Below, in pieces: positions 63,478 to 64,000 of a stretch of 64,000 bases of DNA (the first letter of the stretch is position 1; every line of letters begins with the position of its first letter). The stretch spans positions 1 to 64,000 of the forward strand of contig JALJEE010000208.1 of the NCBI GenBank assembly GCA_023231475.1. Direction: 5' to 3'. Source of the stretch: Seison nebaliae. Lineage: Eukaryota > Rotifera > Pararotatoria > Seisonacea > Seisonidae. The notes beneath the pieces are model-generated. The model did not search any database and was not told where the DNA came from. It saw nothing but the letters and a program-made list of their open reading frames with translations. Both the position numbers and the translations under genes were made by a program.

Positions 63478-64000
63478 CTAGTGATAGTCAACTACAACTC
63501 TCAAACAGATATTTTTTTGGCAGCATGTTTCGTCGTGCATCCATTGTGCACAAACTTCTGGGATATGATGAGGATGCAACATCGTCGTAATCAGCTGGCT
63601 TTTTTCCATTAGTTCCAACAAGGCGTTCATGACGTCCTTCGAATTAATTGCTTCTTGGACTCCGTGCAGTTTTTTTCCTGTGTCCGAAGTTCTTTCCAAA
63701 AACTCCTCCATCACTTGCGACAACTTGTCTTGATTTTCGTTTATCTGATCGAACCGTGTATTCACCTCCTTGGTGAAATGTGCCATATTATCTTTAAGGT
63801 TCATACAAGGTTCATCTCTAAGGAAAACACGCCAGTATTGAAAGCTTGATTAACAATTTCGAGAAGAATTGCCGATAACTGATCTCCGTAGCGTTGGACA
63901 AGTTTCGGACAGATCCCGTCGATACCGTGCGCTTTGTTGATTCCAATGGAGTTGATTGCATTGGTTATATCTCTAATCGTGAACATATCTGGACTTGTCA
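63478..64000 (-). mobile_element. broken non-LTR retrotransposon fragment plus adjoining ORF
   Basis: Entering from the right edge, a minus-strand frame down to about 63825 encodes the start of a reverse transcriptase: FTIRDITNAINSIGINKAHG, IDGICPKLVQRYGDQLSAIL, EIVNQAFNTGVF. This is the N-terminal RT block of jockey/CR1-like elements ('...KA.G.DGI....L'). The expected 'P..WK...I.PI.K' does not follow; the frame breaks at a direct repeat of ATGAACCTT (two copies 11 nt apart, about 63796-63815). A second minus-strand frame (63804-63478) then encodes a coiled-coil segment (FTKEVNTRFDQINENQDKL) ending in a Cys pair. So the element is truncated or joined to other DNA here. Confidence 0.6.

Noticed and set aside
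1-64000. tRNA, rRNA, CRISPR, bacterial operon signals
   Set aside because: No cloverleaf with A/B boxes, rRNA core motif or regularly spaced repeat was recognised by eye; the sequence is eukaryotic nuclear DNA. A tRNAscan or Rfam search would be decisive for missed RNA genes.

Overview
The window is a gene-dense, AT-rich stretch of a small animal nuclear genome. Introns are mostly 40-67 nt (GT-AG, weak donors such as GTTT or GTTA), single-exon genes are common, and poly-Asn, poly-Gln and poly-His runs are frequent. Several same-strand genes sit 54-145 nt apart with a pyrimidine-rich AG just before the downstream start. This resembles the operons and spliced-leader acceptors of nematodes. No spliced leader or species marker was seen, so 'nematode, or another compact ecdysozoan such as a mite' is an inference.

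Layout. 0-9 kb: the end of a zinc-finger gene, then a tight plus-strand trio (PLEKHA8-like glycolipid transfer protein, mitoribosomal protein mL46, MRG-binding protein MRGBP), then a many-exon secreted protein. 9-18 kb: a small membrane coiled-coil protein, a minimal p21/p27-type CDK inhibitor, a cyclic-nucleotide-binding-domain protein, ribosomal protein eL19 and an ANKRD60-like protein. 18-21 kb is gene-poor. 21-35 kb: a 1090-residue Gln/His-rich protein, a Twist bHLH gene, two unrecognised genes, mitochondrial ATP synthase alpha, and an MITF/TFE-type bHLH-zipper gene. 35-38.5 kb is gene-poor. 38.5-50 kb: UQCR10 (57 residues), a 1295-residue eight-segment membrane protein, EDEM2, and a tandem pair of apparent pseudoenzymes (a TRMT2-type RNA methyltransferase and a seryl-tRNA synthetase-like protein, both without catalytic residues). 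50-64 kb: a tetraspan protein, a coiled-coil protein, a 12-exon AGC kinase, the ciliary genes CFAP20 and BBS4 head to head, a single-pass membrane protein, a PTPN1-like phosphatase, a secreted Pro/Gln-rich protein, and a broken non-LTR retrotransposon fragment at the right edge.

Links between genes. Five genes serve mitochondria (mL46, ATP synthase alpha, UQCR10 and probably the TRMT2-like/SerRS-like pair). CFAP20 and BBS4 share a 334-bp promoter holding an RFX X-box match; a second, 14-bp X-box lies in an intron of the phosphatase gene. Exon maps were built by hand by requiring reading phase to be kept across each GT-AG junction and comparing the joined protein with remembered family members. 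No alignment or RNA evidence was available.
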